Below, piece after piece: positions 1-12,204 of a DNA stretch of 64,000 bases. Source of the stretch: Lineus longissimus (Eukaryota > Nemertea > Pilidiophora > Heteronemertea > Lineidae); the NCBI RefSeq assembly GCF_910592395.1, contig NC_088326.1, positions 8,499,001 to 8,563,000 on the forward strand, given 5' to 3'. The translations under genes and the position numbers were made by a program. Positions within the stretch are counted from its first letter, which is position 1; every line of letters begins with the position of its first letter. Below the pieces are notes generated by a model, which ran no database searches, was not told the DNA's origin, and saw nothing but the letters and a program-made list of their open reading frames with translations.

Positions 1-101
1 AGCAGTATTGCATATCGATATAGGTCTGTAGGGAGTATGAGTCAGATTTGTGGTAAATACAAAATCGAACACTCTAAAGAAGAAGACATATAGCAACTTA
101 C

Positions 102-3100
102 AATCCAGAGTCCGTCGTATTTGATAGGCCTGTCGGTGTACGCTCTCCCGCTGTAGTTTGAGTAGAAATCTTCGCACCACTTGAACCACCAGTCCTCTGT
201 CCTTGGAAGGGTGTAGTCGGGGAAGAATAGATTACCAGGCCAAACCTGCAATATAATAGAAGAAGAACTGGTTGGTTGTCTACAACTGACTTTATTTTGT
301 TCATTTACGACGACGTTTTGTTTCTTCGAACTCTCAGTAGGAGTATTCGGTTCATGAAATTTCCTTCTCTTTTCCAATATGGCCAATGCTGAAGCCATCT
401 TGAATTTGGTTACCTTCGCCTCGATGTACCCATCACCAGTAGCGTTCCTGATGTAGATATCTTTTACAAGTCCGTCTTCAAAGCAGTGATACGAGTCGTT
501 GAGTTCCCTCTTGTGCATTTCGCGGTCGTTGCTGATGCCAGGGTCCTGAAGGTACAAAAGGAGTGTAGAGAAATATGGGTTGAAGTCTCTGATTGAACCC
601 GATGCACCCGAATGCACAAGACTAAGACCTTTGTAAGGGTCCCCGTCAACAAGTGGGCTAAATGTATCATACCCACCAAGATGATGATGTATTTCTGACC
701 ATGGTCGTGCAAATCTTGCACCAAGTCGGGAAGAGTACCGAATTTCTCCTTGTCGAAAGTGAAGTCAAGCTTAGCTCGCATGTAGTCGATGTCACCGTAC
801 TGAACGTCCTGGAAAGATTGGAAGGAGAAAGAGTTACAGCGTTGAACAAAAAAGTGCTCTGTCGATTCGAAAAGTTTGCTCAGTAAGCCCCCTATATGGA
901 GAGAAGAGAACTAACGTACCCGGAGATAACTTGCCATAGGCGATGGTGAAGGTAGTCCTAATCAAGTGGTGATTGGTCCATATTCTTCCTATGAATCATG
1001 TCGCGTTCCAGATGGATCAGAAGATCTTTAGTCTCTATAACTCAATCCGGCACCACAAAAATAAGGTAGGGCACTTTTCTAGGTGACATTGAAAACTGCT
1101 ACAGCGGGTTCTACGGGTGAACGGAAGCCGGGTTTATCTTGAGGAGATTTTCAATCTGTGATGGATCAAGATTTAACTAACGTACCATTGAAATCCCCGC
1201 CTTTCTATTCCTCTCCACCACGTCGACCACGTTGCTTATGTTACCATAGTCCCACTTTGAAAGCTGGAAGCCTAACGTCCAATAGGGAGGCATCATTGGG
1301 CGGCCAATTGCCTAAAAAGTCAAAAGCTAACCTGAACTTAAAAATGATTCAGATATAACCGCAGTCTAAGTCCAAAATTTGAAAGCCCAAAGTCATAGGC
1401 TGGCAACATTACCAGGCAGGCTCAGAGTTCAGCGCCCGTTCTCCATACATGTCCCCCTTTCCTTACTCCCATTCCAAGCTTCATCAGTTTACAGTCGGGC
1501 CGTTGTTATTGCTCGCGTTATTATGCTCATTTCAGCTAAGCATCTTCCCTGTGATTAGCAAGTCAACAGGGTATCGGCATCTCAATAGGTGGCGCTTTTT
1601 TACTAGGGTAGGTGTGAAAATGACGTCACGCCCAAACAAATTGAGATCACGTCACTATACCGATACTCTTGTGACAGTCAGCGCCACGTAGCGGTTAAAC
1701 CAATACTCCGTCCCAAAGGGGTACGAAGTGCGAGGTGCCTATTGCGAAAATGATTGGTTGACGAAACAATGGCCTGATTGGTTTGCTAGCCTTGTGACGT
1801 CAGACTATTTGTACACCGAGGGGTTTTCCTGTTTTTCATCATGGCCTAAGCTTAAATGCGTTTGGGCTGGAATTCCTGGCTTTTTTCGGGGTAGCACATA
1901 GGCTCGATGTACAGCGTAGCGGATAGAGGCTATATAATTAGCTTCGTAGCGGTGACCTAGTTTTGCTGTTACCCTATTTGAGAAAGCAATGTGTTTTGGA
2001 AAGCTACCAGACCAAACCTCTGTGTACTGCTGCACGATATTTTCCGGTGTCGGGCCAAGGAATATGTAGAAGTCCAAGATGCCACCAATTACTCGATACG
2101 TGAGAGCTGGGTACGGATTGGGTTGAAGAAGGATGTCTGAAATATGACGAAAATAACTTTCTATACTTAACATCGAGGCCAGTAACTCACTCATAAACGC
2201 TAACATATTAGCGGCTGATGTATACTCCAACGAAGTGTATGGACATGGAAATGACATCAGATCGCTGGCCAACTGACCAACGCCAGTATATGTTAATTCA
2301 AACTAGATATTTGGGTTACTTAGTTTTACGGTATCGTAATAAACTAATATAAACAATGCCATGCATATGGAAAGCAGTCCTATTCTATTAATCGATGGCG
2401 GATGCTACGACGAACAAATAACGAACAAGAGAATTTTGTTCCGCGAACGATTTCCAGCAGAACGTCTCCGAGGAGGAAACTGTACTCACCCATTGCGTTA
2501 CTGCTCTTCAGGAACACACCGTGTGCTGATACTGAATTTGGCGTCTTCTCCAGGTTCATGTAGAAGGGCTGAACGCCGTACAGAGAGAAATCATCCTGGT
2601 GAACAAAACAAGATCAAACGTTACGCTTATTTGCCCTTGCTGGTTTAGGCTTATCGACTCCCATGAAAGGCCTGTTCATCACCCTGAGCGGTGTTTCCCG
2701 GGGGTCGATCTAATCAAGAATTGCCCTGATAACTCTTTGAGAAGACAGTGGAACTCTCGGTGCGAGAGCGTTTTGTTTAAAGACAAAAGACCGTGTATTG
2801 GGCTTGAATTATTTTCGATGATGTTCAAAATAGCAAAGATAGGAATGTTCCATTGAGAGTGGTCGACAAAATCGCTTACAATCGGCGCTTCCCCCTGCGC
2901 GAAAATAGACCAAGTCTTCCAGTTGAGGTTGTGTTTGAAGACCTGGTGGTTATGTTCGCCGAGCCCGTACATGTATTCTGAGGGGAGCCTCGTAGACAGC
3001 TGAATGAACTGGTCGGAGAAGTAGAAGCCGGGAATGGCCGTGTCAAAGCTGAAGAAATAATTCAAACGATGCAGTTAACAACACAATTAGATAACTTCGT

Positions 3101-4472
3101 CTTGTGAAACATTTTAGAGTAACCAGCCAAGTTACTCTAAGATGTTGTACACTGATTTTGATCATCTATTTTTGGATCCCGACCCGGACTCCGTTACACA
3201 AAGGGAGGATGTTACGGACGGAGTACCTCTGACAGTTCAGAATGGACAAAATATGACCGTGAAGACTTTCACTGCCGGTAAGCTAGTATCAGCTAGTATG
3301 CTGGCATCACTTACATCGCAACCCCAGTCGCCTTCCTTACGACTTTCACGCCAAAGATGGGTTCAGTTGTAAACTTGACTTCATACAGCGTCTTCACTGG
3401 TTTATTCCCCAGGGTGGAGATGTTGAGCGCTTCCAGTGGCACCTCGTAGCGGGACGTGTTGTACACGCTGAATTATATAAAAGTAATGAGTCAGATATAG
3501 TATAGGTAAGCACGGTGGCATAGTGGAAAAGAATCTGACTTGAGATCGGAAGGTTCGAAGCACGGTCAGTGTCTCCCGCTCCTTAACAGGCCTGAAGTGG
3601 CCAACAATAGTGAAGTCAGTATATATGTACGCTCCTTGATTTCTATGAAAAAAAGGTAATTGATTTGGCTGGGAATGAGTTAAAAGCTATGGGACAGTAG
3701 TACAGTATAGTAACTGGATGAACCGTAGAAAAGTGTACTAGTGAATTCACCTTCAAGCGAAGTCGCGTCTCCGTATGAAATTCTACATCGAGCACCAAAT
3801 CTTCGAAATAATCATCCAGCACTCGCTTGCCTCCCGTTTTCTTCAACCTGGCGCTGTAGCCGGTCGCCGTTTCTTCCACCTCCCCGTACAACATGTAGCC
3901 ATCTGCCTCAGAGAAGATGCATTTTGCTCATCTTCCGCCGGAAACGGTCGCCAGACGCAGCTGAAAATGATGACGCAGTCACTACCCATTTTTGTATGTC
4001 CCACGTGATGAGTGAGACAGGTCTGAACCCATCTTAATGTGAGACACCGCTGTACCGAGAATTCGTTCAGAGGTCAGGTGGGTTAACGCAATTTTTTCAT
4101 GTTGGTTCTCTAATATCTGGTTTAATCTGACAATCACGAACATGATATAAAAGTAGAGTAGTATTGAACAATCAGTACCAGTCTTTAGTCCTCAAAATAA
4201 GGAAACTGACGCCAAGACACCGACATCTTTCAAAGCATCCAGAAAAGAAATACCTACCCTCCCTCCTCGCACTTGTCCTGGGCAACCTCCTCGCGGAGAG
4301 AACAGTCTACCACAGGCGCTGTCCGTGGTTGCCCGCCCTGACCCGCAGGTACCCCTCCCGAATTATTCCTAGTTTCCGCATCGGTCACCCCGAAATAGAT
4401 CCCAACTGCAATACCGATACCCAAAATGACACAGCATGCCACAATGAATATTCGGTTCTTACTCCGGGCCAT
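102..4472 (-). CDS. Maltase-glucoamylase-like GH31 alpha-glucosidase, 5' ten exons (gene continues off left edge)
   Basis: Exons on the minus strand, from reading frame and splice sites: 4472-4258, 3960-3751, 3467-3315, 3048-2880, 2595-2490, 2136-2018, 1311-1186, 808-677, 545-414, 245-102. Exon 1 encodes a short cytoplasmic tail, one membrane segment ([20 protein letters not shown]) as type II signal anchor, and the start of a P-type trefoil domain (DCS...KCEEGG). Exon 2 continues the trefoil (CVWRP, then CIFSEADGY). Exons 3-5 give the GH31 N-terminal beta domain ([34 protein letters not shown]). Exons 6-9 enter the barrel ([54 protein letters not shown]). Exon 10 ends at YDGLWI, just before the family's catalytic DMNEP, which lies outside the window. 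Such proteins cleave maltose and starch ends at the cell surface. Phases agree from exon 3 onward; exon 2 and the exon 2/3 join each show a one-base shift (see findings), so a damaged copy is possible. Confidence 0.88.
3507..3600 (+). repeat. tRNA-derived SINE head inside GH31 intron 2
   Basis: The segment has a polymerase III A-box-like TGGCATAGTGG near 3515 and a B-box-like GGTTCGAAG near 3553, spaced as in tRNA-derived SINEs. It does not fold as an intact tRNA. No tail or target duplication was identified. It lies in the intron between exons 2 and 3, antisense to the gene. Confidence 0.5.
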
Positions 4473-4779
4473 GCTGACACTGTGTTACTGACTGAAACTG
4501 CCCGTCCTCTTAAACAAAAGTGGAAATCTATGCCGAAGTTTTGCTGGCAGTACTGAAACAGCCGACAACCTATCGCGGTTGTGCTCATGTGCCATTGGAA
4601 ATCTAAGGACACATTTGTGAGGTTACCGTTAAAGATCGACTGTGTATGTATATATCAGTAACACAATTACCTGCACAGTGACTTGACAATTTAGCCGACA
4701 TAATGATACCGTTTATCACCAAAATGTATATCAGTCCTTATTATTTTGATTATGCAACCAAACTTTATCTTGTACTTAA

Positions 4780-4983
4780 AGTGATACTATGATGTGATTT
4801 ACAACTTTGCAGAAATACATCCGTTTTTAATTGTTGATCACAAATGTAAAGCTCAAATTTTCCATTTTTGATTAGATTTATTATAAAATCGCTGTTTTAA
4901 TCGCGTCAGACTGGCCAACTGCCGAAGACGTTTTGAAAAACCCGCACTAAGTCACGTGACCTTATGACGTCACAACATGAACA
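4780..4983. repeat. Left inverted arm of the nuclease-CXC element
   Basis: The arm starts after TTAA and ends with the 20-bp perfect core at 4964-4983. Between them the match to the right arm is imperfect: a TTTTAATC/GCGTC block near 4895 and GACGTTTT near 4926 are shared with the inverted right arm. Confidence 0.5.
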
Positions 4984-5349
4984 AGTCAGACTGTCGAATA
5001 TTTTCCTATTCGCTCCAGGAAGAAGCTATATCCGCAGTAGTTCGCGCACGTTCAGGAAAATCTAATGAATATTAAATGAGGTCTAAAAATAGTTTTAGGA
5101 ATACCATTATTATGACGTCAGCGATGGAATTTCCTGGTTAGACTTAGGAAATTTATGATGAAATGACTAGGACTGTGGACTTGGGGGGGGGGGGGGGTCC
5201 GTCCCTTCCCTTACTTCGTTACTTCGAGATTTTTTCCAAATGTGCTGGAAGACCTCCAACGACAGACGAATTTGGAGTTGGTTCTCGAAGTTGTGTTCCG
5301 GCGGAGCATCAGGAAGAGAAGATGAACCACCGGCTGGTGACCTCTTGAC

Positions 5350-6000
5350 TCGAACTTCATGGTGACGGCCCGGTTCTTTGATAGTAGTAGGGTCAATATA
5401 TGGTTTGACCCCCAACAAATTGCAACAAAACGTTTTTTAATGGTTTTGGGTACTATTGATAGTCCAAAACAACATACTAAAAGTCTAGAGAAATCTGGGC
5501 CCCGGAAAGCTGTTTTTTTCAAGATGGCGTCCAAGATGGCCGCCGTAACCCTTAAGTGACCATATCTCCTTTATTATTCATGCTAGAGTCATGATTTTGA
5601 TGTCTATACCCAGGTTTGAGGGGTCAAGGAACACATTAAGACCATCAGAAATAACATGAAATGATTGGTTCAGCAAGAAATCCAAAATGGCGTCCAAGAT
5701 GGCCGCCGCAATGAGAAAATGTCTGTATCTCCCTTAATATTCACCCAATAGTCTTGATTTTGGTGTCTTTCCATAGGTTTAAGGGGTCAAGGAAACCAAT
5801 AAGAGTATCAAAAATTATATTATAGTTCACATTGAAATGGCTGCCAAGATGGCCATCTCAGCAATTGAGTGTTCATGATATATTCACGCAAATGGAGGCA
5901 TGTTTGTGGTGTCAATCTCTCCAGGTTTTAGGGATGAAAAAGATGTTAGAGCCATATAGAAATTACATGCTATGGTTTGGTCATTTAGAAATGTAAGCAT
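5350..6000. repeat. About three degenerate ~165-bp tandem units
   Basis: Units recur with the landmarks CAAGATGGCCGCC (near 5531 and 5696) or CAAGATGGCCATC (near 5843), then TGATTTTG(A/G)TGTCT, then AGG(T)TT(T)(G)AGGGGTCAAGGAA, then a CATCA(G)AAAT-type end. The units lie just downstream of the nuclease-CXC gene on its coding strand and may be its 3' UTR or a minisatellite in the element. A poly-G run sits near 5187-5200. Confidence 0.55.
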
Positions 6001-6037
6001 GGATCTAAAAGACACATTTTATCATGGGTCAATTGGT

Positions 6038-8872
6038 TTATTTATCGTCCTCTTCCTCGTTTTCCTCCGTTAATGTCTGGTTATATGGATTGTTGCACAT
6101 GTCTAGCTGGCACAGTCCACAAGCTGGCGTACATGGTAGATTGTATCCTCTACAGCTGCATCTTTGACTGCTGCAGGCTGTAGTGCAGTTGCAGTGAACC
6201 ATCTTGAGAAGGTTATCAGGAGCTGCATTCATGTCACTTTCGACTGGAACAAACTGACCACCTTCAAGTTTCCAGCCCCACTCACAAGCGTCCATATCCT
6301 TGTCTTGTCCCATCCAAACCATTGTTTGTTAGTACACTCTCATGCTATGAAATTTTGTTGCAGCTGCAGTTGGAGGTAGGCGCTCAGGCGTGACAAACGA
6401 TTGGGAAGATACCACTTTCTTACTGAACATTCTGTACCTTAATGATGCAAGGGAGTCAGTTGCCTTGCCTCCACAGATTACCGCCATTGCTTGACAGCCC
6501 TTGCCCTCGATCAGAGCTGCAGTCTGTTTTGGTTGAACAAATGTATTTGCACAGGCCTTGAGTGTGGTGTCGCCTTTAACAACCTTCTGAAAAACGGCCT
6601 TTTTACCAACGCCGAAGATTCTTGATGTTGAGTCACATCCACTGTACGCATGTATGAAGAGTAATTGAGAACACAACTCGTCCCCCAGAATTGTCTTTAG
6701 CTGGTTGATATGGTATGGCGCACTCGCATTTGCTTTGTCTGATCGGAAATACAGGTCCTTGTCGGTAGCTTTTGCGTAAAAGAGAAGCAGAACCAGAAGA
6801 TCAGTATCTTCTCCAATCAGTGTTGTAGAACGAGTTACAGAGGACTGAACAGCAGCTTTAACAATTTCAACATCGGCATCTCCTGGTGCATTGATCACGT
6901 CACAGCCTTTCTCACGAATTTTCTGACTTATCAGATCAATCATTTTCTGCTTGTTGCAGTCCCTAGAAAGAAAGTCCTCTTTCTTTCCAGAAAAGACAGT
7001 ATCCTGGGTGAAGCTAACAACTGGATGCACGTTCTTGCCTCGCCTTTGATGCGTGTTGTCCTTGATAGCCGGACCATCCAAATACCCATCAAATACAACC
7101 GTTGCAATGGAATAACGACGAACAGTGAAGTCAGCATAAGATTGAGCGATTGAGCCATATGTTTCTCCTCGATTCCATGGCAAGCGCTGCAGTAAGGACC
7201 CTCCATCCAGGACGTAATGTTCTGTTTCAGGTGGAGGTTTCTCAGAGGATGCGGATGTTTCCTGGGGTTGAACTTTGGCATGGTCTGCAATAGCATGGGC
7301 AAGCTGGGGCTTGTCAGGTTTGCGAAGTACTTTTCTTGCGTCAAAAAGAGCTGGAGGAAAGGGACTGAGTTCATATTGCATAACGTCTTCCAGTGACAGA
7401 GAACCTGTCTTTGAAACAACCAGAAAGCGTTGAAATAACAAACCAGGCTCAATGGCTCTATCAGTAGATACCTTCACTGACGTAATGGTACCAAGTGTCC
7501 TTGCTTTATCCTTTCGCTTAAAACCTATTGAGAACACTGGCTGGCCTATCATTGTTTCTATAATTTTCTCTCCGACTGATCTAAACTCATGAACATTCAC
7601 ATCTGCGTCTGCCACAACTCTGTTGATGATGTTTCTCAATGTTGGATCTTGGGCAAAGGGGGAGCAACTGGATAACTTTGTGTTCAACTTGAGTAAATCA
7701 GATGCATCTCTTTTCATTCTTGATTGTGTAGCTTCCTTGTGTTGTTCACTTGTGGTGTAGGATAGCTCAGTGAATTCCTGCATGGCATAGTTGTACTCCG
7801 ATGTGATTGGGGTTGACATTGTCCATAATGCGCGCTGTTCCTCTGTCATGCCACTTCCACGTGTAAGACCTCCAGGAGTCTTTAGCGATCTCATCAAGCT
7901 TTGCTCTATCACAAGGTCAGCACTGAGACCCGCCCAGAACTGATTGGTGCGACGGATGACATGGCAGCCATGTTCAAACTGCAAAAATAAATCTGGGTGC
8001 CGAGACTGGAGTTGGTTCATTTCTTGGACATAGTAGTATGCTGTTTTCAGATAGTTGAAATGTCCTGCGGCAGCAAATATAGGCAAGCAGTCCGAAACTG
8101 CCCGAAGGTGCATCTGCCAAGAGCCCGTTCGATCTGCTTTGATCAGAGACCTTGCAACCTGAATTATTGTTTGATAGTTCAACCACAGTTGACTGGTCTT
8201 TGACCTCGAAGAAAGCTGGGCTTTCTTCCTTTCAATTGCTTCTGCCATACTAGAAAGAGCGTCAGATATCGCAGCACCATCCAATGTGGTCTCACCATTT
8301 ACCAATGATGAGTACATTTCTTCAGCTTCATCCACGAGGAGACTTAGTTCTGGCTGTTCCTCAAGCACTTCAGAGATTATCATTTCGTTGAGACACTTGT
8401 TTACTAGTAGATGACCGCGGAAAGCCCGTTGGACAGATTTGCCAGTCATCATATGCACCACTGCATTTTCCCCATAAACCTCCTCCAGAATCGTTTTCAG
8501 GCCCGTTCCTGCCATGAGGGTACCAATTGCTCCAAGTACGTTCATGAAGGTGTGGAAGCACCCAAGCATAAGTACAGTTGATTTCAGATGACTAGTCTCT
8601 GGTGCATTTGCAATAATCTCAGCAGCTTTCCAGTACAACGGCTGATCGAATGTGATCACTGGTGGGACATGATGCTTGAAGGCGATGTTGTGGACAAATT
8701 CCAATGTTGACAGGAGGCATGTTTTGTCCCCAGAGTACATGTCGATCATGGGCAGATACACAATCGATGACTTACCGGGATGTTCTTTACCTCTGTAAAG
8801 GATATGCATCATAGGGTCAGGCCAGCGGAAAACCCCAACACCTTCAGTTTTGCTAGTGTTGCCGCAAAACAT
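6038..8872 (-). CDS. PIN/FEN-like nuclease with C-terminal tesmin/TSO1-like CXC domain, one in-frame stop
   Basis: An open frame of 847 codons (8872-6332) meets TAA at 6329-6331 and continues in the same frame to 6038. The first 500 residues match no domain I recognise. The region around residues 600-790 has the acidic spacing of FEN1/XPG-type PIN nucleases: VVFDGY, APGDADVEI, LIGEDTDLLVLLLF, then AYSGCDSTS. After the stop comes a cysteine cluster (HCNCTTACSSQRCSCRGYNL, then CTPACGLCQLDMCNN) of CXC type, usually DNA binding, and an acidic tail. No ATG-led start is certain. An ATG at 8917 in the neighbouring frame opens a Lys-rich stretch, and the first residues here (CGNTSKTEGVGVFRWP) look like a THAP start. 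I recall large multicopy relatives of this architecture in invertebrates, without a settled name. Nuclease activity is inferred from motifs. Confidence 0.6.
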
Positions 8873-9042
8873 CGCAGCACAAGGCCACCCGACACCCTTT
8901 TCTTCTTCTTCTCCATAATCTTCAGTTCTTATCGTGTATATATTGTGTAAGGACAGGATGGAATGCAGTGGTCAATGGCAGTTGTAAATAAACGAATGAG
9001 ATTTTTTTTTCGCGGGAATGTAAACCAGCGCGACTGCGAAAA

Positions 9043-9254
9043 TGTTCATGTTGTGACGTCATCAACGAAAACGTCGTCGGCGTAGTGCGATTTCCACGGC
9101 ATCGAAACGAGCCGTCCGGACGGGATTAAAACCATCAATTTCTAGAAAATGTGCATTTTGATTCGAAAACCTTACCGATTTATGAGAAAGTGACGTAGTC
9201 ATTTGTCAAAAACAGCTTAAACATTATATGGTGAAATTTGACACGAGTTATCCT
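9043..9254. repeat. Right inverted arm of the nuclease-CXC element
   Basis: This arm begins with the 20-bp core at 9043-9062, identical inverted to 4964-4983, and ends at TTAA 9255-9258. An AT-rich TATATAC stretch near 8935 lies just upstream of the gene and could serve as its promoter. Confidence 0.5.
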
Positions 9255-9258
9255 TTAA

Positions 9259-10540
9259 TTCAAAAGTGCACTGTCCCTGTTATTCGGATTTTTAAGTCAT
9301 AAAATGAACTCTCAGCGTTATCTGTAATGTTCGCATTTTGATTGAAAACAAAAAACATTTAATTCCAACTGATCAAAGCCAATCGTCGCATTTTCAATCC
9401 TTCTTCTGCTCTTCTGCGTTCTGGGATGGACAGCTTTGCTACCAGTGTAGACTAGCTCTGAATGCTGGTTTCGGATAGCCAGAACAAATTCGCAAATCTG
9501 GAAGAAATTTGAAATCGGCCATCGATGATGTCACCACGACGATCACACGCAGCTGATGACGTCAAGTGACTCACGTGTCCACGATCCTTTGCGTGTGACG
9601 TTAGCAACATCGTTGCCATGAGACCACGTTATGAAGAAGAAACGATGACATGTTTTTGATATTGATGTGATGTGATAATTTCCAGCAAAATGGGTACGTT
9701 CGCTTTCATATCATGAAATTGATGGGCCTCGGAAAAAAGAGTAAATTTTCCACCGTTGAGTGAATCGCCCCGTTTAAAACTAAACGTTTTCATTCTGAAA
9801 AAAAACAACATTGTCCAGCTTATGACACCTGGAGGAAGTGTCCGGCCCTATTGTATTGCGACGATTATAGTGTATTATCCAATCTTAGATGTTCCCATGT
9901 TCCATGTTCCTGCAGCAGAGTCAGTAATGCTTGCAGCACACTGGACGCCAACTCAGGCGTCCTGAGGATTTTTTTTCGCCGCCCGTGACTCAACGCCAGA
10001 AAACTCCCCAGTGTATGTGCTGTCATTGAAGTCAGGAGTGGGGGCCTGACCGGACGCTAACTCCACTGGTTACCTGGTATCAAACCGGTTTGATTCCGGA
10101 CTCCAGTGAATGCCTGAAAGAGCCTTGTGTGCTACAGATTCAGCAGGACGCCTATAGGGGGTCGCTCCCAACATTGAAACCCAGTTGAATTAGTTTCAAA
10201 ATTAGGCACCATGCGCCTCGAATGGTTTGGTTCGGGGTAGCTATGTACTTTCATACGGGAGCATCGGAACAAACATGGGTCGCCCACAGACGCGGACTTT
10301 GCAGGGAGGCATTAGGCAATCAACTGGAAATTTCTGTGACCCAATCAGAATGCTCGACGTATTATACCGCTTTGGCATACATTTTAGCGTAGATGATATT
10401 TATACACTTCATTCCTACACTGCATTTCTCCCGTGGTCTAAATGGTATACGTACGCATTGTGTTGTATAGTTAGTATCGTTGTATCGTTGGGTATCAGCC
10501 GGCAACGGAAAGGGCAGCACTACAGTGTCTCAGGCGTCCG
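9259..10540. other. No gene recognised
   Basis: AT-rich to neutral sequence with several TGACGT(C)A motifs and only short open frames. I see no coding similarity, no terminal repeats and no RNA gene. Confidence 0.4.
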
Positions 10541-11937
10541 GGAATGTTGCACTTAGTTGATGAACATGATCACAACTTGGAAGCTTTCCCACAACGATGT
10601 CAACAGAAAGGCATCAAACTGAACATCGCAATGCTTGAACTGCGGTTATCAGGGATAATTTTCATTCGACATAATGATTACTGAACGTGGTCTCCAGGCT
10701 GATCCGGAGAAAATTCGTGCTGTTGAGAGCATGTCTGCTCTTACTAACTTAGAGGAATTGCGACGTTTCCTAGGTGAGGTGAACTATCTCCCAAAATTTC
10801 TCCCTAATCTGACTGAGGTGACGACACCTATGCGCAATCTCACAAAAAAAGATGTGCCGTTTGTCTGGTCGTAGACACAACAAACTGCTTTCGTTACTGT
10901 CAAGCGTCTTGTCACTCAAGCACCCGTCCTAGCATTCTACGATCAAACCAGGGAACTCGTCCTAGAAAACGATGCTTGTGAGCATGGCGTTGGATCTGTC
11001 CTGCTTAAAAACGGCCACTCAATCGCTTATGCGAGCAGATCGCTTACTGAGACTGAACAACGCTGGGCCCAAATTGAGAAAGAGATGTTGGCTGTGATTT
11101 TTTGCTTAAAAACTTCCACCATTATACCCACGGCCGCGAGGTAGATGTGGTAACTGACCACAAGCCGCTCGTCTCAATCTTCACGAAACCTCTCTGTAAA
11201 GCTCCCGGGTGACTACAGTCACTCTTTCTAAGGACTCAAAAAGATCAATCTAGCCTACAAGCTTACTGACACGTTATCTCGTGCGGCACTTCCTGAAAAC
11301 TGGTTCGAAAGAATCAGTTAATGTGAGTAATGTGTCCTTCTTGCCTATCAAACCACAGAGACTTGATGAAATCAGTTGCGCAACTGAAATGGATGCAACG
11401 TTGACGTCTCTCAAAGACACCATCCTGAAAGGCTGGCCGGACTCTAAATCTAAACTGTCTGCTACTCTGACCCCCTGTTTTCATCACCGTGATGAACTAA
11501 CTGTTCAATACGGCATTGCGCTACGTGGAGAAGAAAGTATTAGCCCACTCGAACTGCGGAAAGAGCTAAAGGCTAAGTTACACGCTGGCCACCTATGCAT
11601 AAACTCTTGTTTGCAAAGAGCAAGAGAACTCATCTTATGTCAGCAGAAATCCTTTATTTTGTGGAATATTGCGACTCGTGTGCGACCTTTGCTGACATCA
11701 GTCATAGAGACACTAAATCTGCATGATGTGCCGGACCGACCGTGGTCAAAACTCGCGAGTGACCTCTTCTCTATCAAAGGAAAAAACTATCTAACTACTG
11801 TGCACTATTTCAGTTCTTTCTTCGAACTAGACTACCTTCACGATACCACAGCGGACACAGTCATTGCAAAGATTGAACATGGAACACGGTATCCCGGACA
11901 CTTTCGTCTCAGATTGTGGTACCCAGTTCACGTCTAA
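10540..11937 (+). pseudogene. Ty3-type retrotransposon pol relic (RT end, RNase H, integrase N part)
   Basis: Broken frames in order: an RT C-terminal piece (10556-10680: HDHNLEAF..., KGIKLN, LELRLS); the connection (10674-10874: RGLQADPEKI, LRRFLGEVNYLPKFLPNL); an RNase H part (about 10890-11120: LVLENDACEHGVGSVL, SIAYASRSLTETEQRWAQIE); and an integrase zinc-binding and early core region (11281-11937: LRKELKAKLHAGHLCINSCL, RPWSKLASDLF). The RNase H catalytic Asp position is altered and stops and frameshifts separate the parts, so it is dead. No LTRs were found. Confidence 0.8.
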
Positions 11938-12204
11938 AGTTTGGTGGTAGATTTAGACTCTCCCTTCACCATACTTTGCTAACGAAACATATCATGACAT
12001 TGATTATTTCAGGGTTTGGGGGCCATGTTTTGGCGTGATTTGCACCAAACTTCACCAAATATTAGAATTAGCTATTTTGAAAAAGACCATTTTTCAAATA
12101 AATAACAGTTTATTCCATTGTTGAAATGACGTAATGGTTTTTTAAGTACTATTTTCGTGTGCGATTCGCTCTGATTGGTCTAATCAGTGATGCGGAGCCT
12201 CTCG
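11938..12204. other. No gene recognised
   Basis: Short AT-rich stretch between the Ty3 relic and the fold-back repeat. It holds GTTTGGTGG followed by a TTTTCAAATAAATAA tract, and no open frame of note. Confidence 0.3.

Larger units (their letters stand above)
4780..9254 (-). mobile_element. Putative TTAA-flanked DNA element carrying a PIN-nuclease/CXC gene
   Basis: TTAA occurs at 4776-4779 and 9255-9258. A perfect 20-bp inverted pair, ATGACGTCACAACATGAACA, lies at 4964-4983 and 9043-9062, about 184 and 192 bp inside those TTAA sites, so the layout is symmetric. Similarity continues outward: GTTTTAATCGCGTC near 4895 matches inverted GTTTTAATCCCGTC near 9130, and the tips read AGTGATACT and, inverted, AGGATAACT. 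The 4.5-kb interval holds one long minus-strand gene and a tandem-repeat tract at its 3' side. The inverted pair is seen directly. Mobility and TTAA as target are inferred. It could be an immobile gene flanked by a MITE pair. Confidence 0.5.

Noticed and set aside
5187-5200. Poly-G runs here and near 14370, 25050, 60900 and 61315
   Set aside because: Simple homopolymers, variable and error-prone; no function supported.
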